This document shows positions 62,403 through 64,000 of a stretch of DNA of 64,000 nt, piece by piece (position 1 is the stretch's first letter; every line of letters begins with the position of its first letter). Below the pieces are notes generated by a model that did not search any database, had not been told where the DNA came from, and was given only the letters and a program-made list of their open reading frames with translations. A program made the translations under genes and the position numbers. This stretch comes from JAAXGX01 sp965203565 (GTDB taxonomy: Bacteria; Acidobacteriota; Vicinamibacteria; Vicinamibacterales; UBA8438). Where the stretch lies: assembly GCA_965203565.1 (NCBI GenBank), contig OZ241896.1:2232001-2296000 (forward strand), read 5' to 3'.

Positions 62403-63929
62403 ATGCCTTCCGTTCTCCTCGCCTGGATCGGCCAGGCCGACCTCGACTGCGCGCGCGGCCTGAGGCCGGGCCGCGGACCGATCGCCGCCGCCGCCGCCGA
62501 CCGGACGTTCGACGCCCTGGTCCTCCTCTCGAACTACCCGGCGGCGCACAGCCGCGCCTACACAGACCGGCTGGCGCAGGCCGGACTCCCTCCGGTCCGC
62601 CTCCGGACCGCCGACCTCCCCGACCCGACCGACTACGGCGCGATTCACGACGCCGCCGTCCGGGCCCTCGACTTCGCGCAGGAGACGTTCGGCGCCGGCG
62701 CCGACCTGACGATCCACGTCAGCCCCGGCACGCCGGCCATGCAGGCGGTCTGGGTCCTCCTGGCCAAGACCCGGTACCCCGCGGCGCTGATCCAGTCGCA
62801 CGAGAAGACCGGCGTCCGGACCGTCTCCGTCCCGTTCGACATCGCCGCCGAGTACGTGCCGGCGCTCCTCCGCCGCGCGGACGAGAAGCTCGAACGCCTC
62901 GCCGCGGGCCCGCCGCCGGAGTCGCCCGCGCTCGACCGGATCATCGGCCGGAGCCCGTCGATGGAGCGCGCCCGGACCCGCGCGCGGCGCGTCGCCCCGC
63001 ACGACGTCACCGTCCTGATCGAAGGCGAGTCGGGGACCGGCAAGGAGCTGTTCGCCCGCGCCATCCACGCCGAGAGCCGCCGGCGGCGCGGCCCGTTCGA
63101 GGAGGTGAACTGCGGCGCCCTGCCGGACGGACTCGTCGAGTCGCTGCTGTTCGGCCACGCGCGGGGCGCGTTCTCGGGCGCGGTGCGCCCGCACGCCGGC
63201 CATTTCGAGGCCGCGGCGGGCGGGACGCTCTTCCTCGACGAGATCGGCGAGCTGCCGCCCGGCGCCCAGGTGAAGCTCCTGCGGGCGCTCCAGGAGAAGA
63301 CGATCCGGCGGCTCGGCTCCGACGCCCCGATAGCGGTGGACGTCCGGATCGTCGCCGCGACGAACCGCGACCTGCGCGCCGACGCCGCGGCCGGCCGGTT
63401 CCGCGAAGACCTGTACTACCGGCTCGCCACCGGCGTCATCCGGCTCCCGCCGCTCCGCGAGCGTCCGGGCGATCTGACGCCGCTCATCGACCATTTCCTG
63501 GCCGCCGCCAACCGCCGGTTCGCCGATCAGCCGGGCGTCGGGCAGAAGACCCTTTCTCCGTCCGCAAGGAACGTTCTGCTCCGGCACGCCTGGCCCGGCA
63601 ACGTCCGCGAGCTGCAGGCGACGGTGGACCGCCTCGTCCTCTGGACGCCGCACGCCGCCGTCGCCGCCGACGCCGCGCGCGGGGAGCTGCTCGGACCCGC
63701 GCCGGACGGACCGGCCGGTCTGCTCGACCGGCCGCTCGGCGACGGCCTCAGCCTCCCCGGCCTGATGGCCGAGCTGGCCCGCCACTACCTGGAGCGGGCG
63801 CTCGCCGAGGCCGGCGGCAACAAGACCCGCGCCGCCGAGCTGGTCGGCCTGGCCAGCTACCAGACGCTCACCAACTGGCTGCGCCGGTACGACGTGACGA
63901 CGCCCGCGGAACCGGCCGCGCCGTACTGA
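62403..63929 (+). CDS. Sigma-54-dependent activator with N-terminal CARF-like sensor domain
   Basis: Transcription activator of 508 residues. Residues of about 1-165 look like a CARF-type Rossmann sensor: LLAWIGQADLDCA at the start and IHVSPGTPAMQAVWVLLAKT (105-122), the position of the ligand-binding glycine loop in CARF proteins and RtcR. The AAA+ core has GESGTGKE (208-215), the sigma-54 contact loop GAFSGA (255-260, usually GAFTGA), Walker B LFLDEIGE and GNVRELQATVDRL. A Fis-type helix-turn-helix (NKTRAAELVGLASYQTLTNW) ends the protein. It probably responds to a cyclic oligonucleotide or RNA end. A TATGAT -10-like box is 7 bp before the ATG. Confidence 0.82.
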   Translation: MPSVLLAWIGQADLDCARGLRPGRGPIAAAAADRTFDALVLLSNYPAAHSRAYTDRLAQAGLPPVRLRTADLPDPTDYGAIHDAAVRALDFAQETFGAGADLTIHVSPGTPAMQAVWVLLAKTRYPAALIQSHEKTGVRTVSVPFDIAAEYVPALLRRADEKLERLAAGPPPESPALDRIIGRSPSMERARTRARRVAPHDVTVLIEGESGTGKELFARAIHAESRRRRGPFEEVNCGALPDGLVESLLFGHARGAFSGAVRPHAGHFEAAAGGTLFLDEIGELPPGAQVKLLRALQEKTIRRLGSDAPIAVDVRIVAATNRDLRADAAAGRFREDLYYRLATGVIRLPPLRERPGDLTPLIDHFLAAANRRFADQPGVGQKTLSPSARNVLLRHAWPGNVRELQATVDRLVLWTPHAAVAADAARGELLGPAPDGPAGLLDRPLGDGLSLPGLMAELARHYLERALAEAGGNKTRAAELVGLASYQTLTNWLRRYDVTTPAEPAAPY

Positions 63930-63950
63930 TCGGCACGGCCATCGCTGACT

Positions 63951-63966
63951 TGGCACGGCCATTGCT
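63951..63966 (+). promoter_or_regulatory. Sigma-54 (-24/-12) promoter
   Basis: TGGCACG-GCCA-TTGCT matches the sigma-54 consensus TGGCACG-N4-TTGCW throughout, with GG at 63952-63953 and GC at 63964-63965. A degenerate copy, CGGCACG-GCCA-TCGCT, lies 20 bp upstream at 63931-63946. It sits directly downstream of the sigma-54 activator gene and reads towards the right edge. Confidence 0.85.
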
Positions 63967-63979
63967 TCATGATTACCCC

Positions 63980-64000
63980 ATGACTGACGCACCCGATCGC
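63980..64000 (+). CDS. Start of the next gene, presumably sigma-54 controlled (truncated)
   Basis: ATG at 63980 opens a frame (MTDAPDR) that continues to the window edge. It begins 15 bp after the -12 element, so the transcript leader would be only a few bases; the real start may lie further right. Product unknown. Confidence 0.35.

Noticed and set aside
1..64000. tRNA, rRNA and CRISPR arrays
   Set aside because: No rRNA-like blocks, cloverleaf with CCA-end context, or regularly spaced direct repeats were found by reading; a covariance-model scan was not possible.

Overview
The window is GC-rich, densely coded double-stranded bacterial DNA. Gene content points to an uncultured Acidobacteriota, most likely the Vicinamibacteria side of the phylum. 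This is inferred from very large TonB-dependent receptors with an N-terminal carboxypeptidase-regulatory-like domain, three paralogs of a secreted protein family carrying a PDLQGVW motif, a cytochrome c/copper-monooxygenase-like protein, and a CcmF-CcmH fusion. No rRNA, tRNA or CRISPR array was found.

Layout. 1-1.5 kb: hipBA toxin-antitoxin locus, hipA cut by the left edge. 1.76-11.9 kb: a tightly packed minus-strand defence operon, in transcription order a sacsin/NO-VEIN-like ATPase, an AlbA/Schlafen-type ATPase, a type III Mod methylase, an MNT nucleotidyltransferase, a HEPN protein and a type III Res helicase-nuclease; a run of 21 G lies upstream. 12.2-16.7 kb: Uma2 nuclease-like protein, RadC, monomeric isocitrate dehydrogenase, a zinc-ribbon protein. 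16.7-26.2 kb: a PDLQGVW protein and two convergent TonB receptors flanking a Tat-exported PEP-mutase-like protein and a second MNT/HEPN pair whose HEPN gene is interrupted by a small transposable element. 26.3-28.8 kb: ATP-grasp plus alpha-E pair. 28.8-33.6 kb: UvrD-like helicase with an overlapping DUF2290-like gene, then recQ. 33.6-41.7 kb: secreted copper/haem proteins, DUF1499, a glycosyltransferase, CvpA and a large membrane protein. 41.7-49.3 kb: a cytochrome c maturation operon. 49.4-53.3 kb: maf, dciA-like, thiolase, recA, ftsB-like. 53.3-62.3 kb: M16 protease pair, FAD oxidoreductase, methyltransferase, epoxide-hydrolase-like protein, a truncated DUF4143 ATPase and a third PDLQGVW protein. 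62.4-64 kb: a sigma-54 activator with a CARF-like sensor domain, followed by a near-consensus sigma-54 promoter that reads off the right edge.

Three themes stand out. First, the defence operon combines type III restriction-modification with a HEPN/MNT toxin-antitoxin pair and two ATPases, and may be switchable through the homopolymer upstream. Second, a 158-159 bp miniature inverted-repeat element is present in three full copies and one relic; it creates 4-bp target duplications, has broken one HEPN gene, and has replaced the start of ccmA while supplying its own ribosome-binding site and start codon. Third, the CARF-like/sigma-54 regulator probably controls a nucleotide-signalled system that begins just outside the window.
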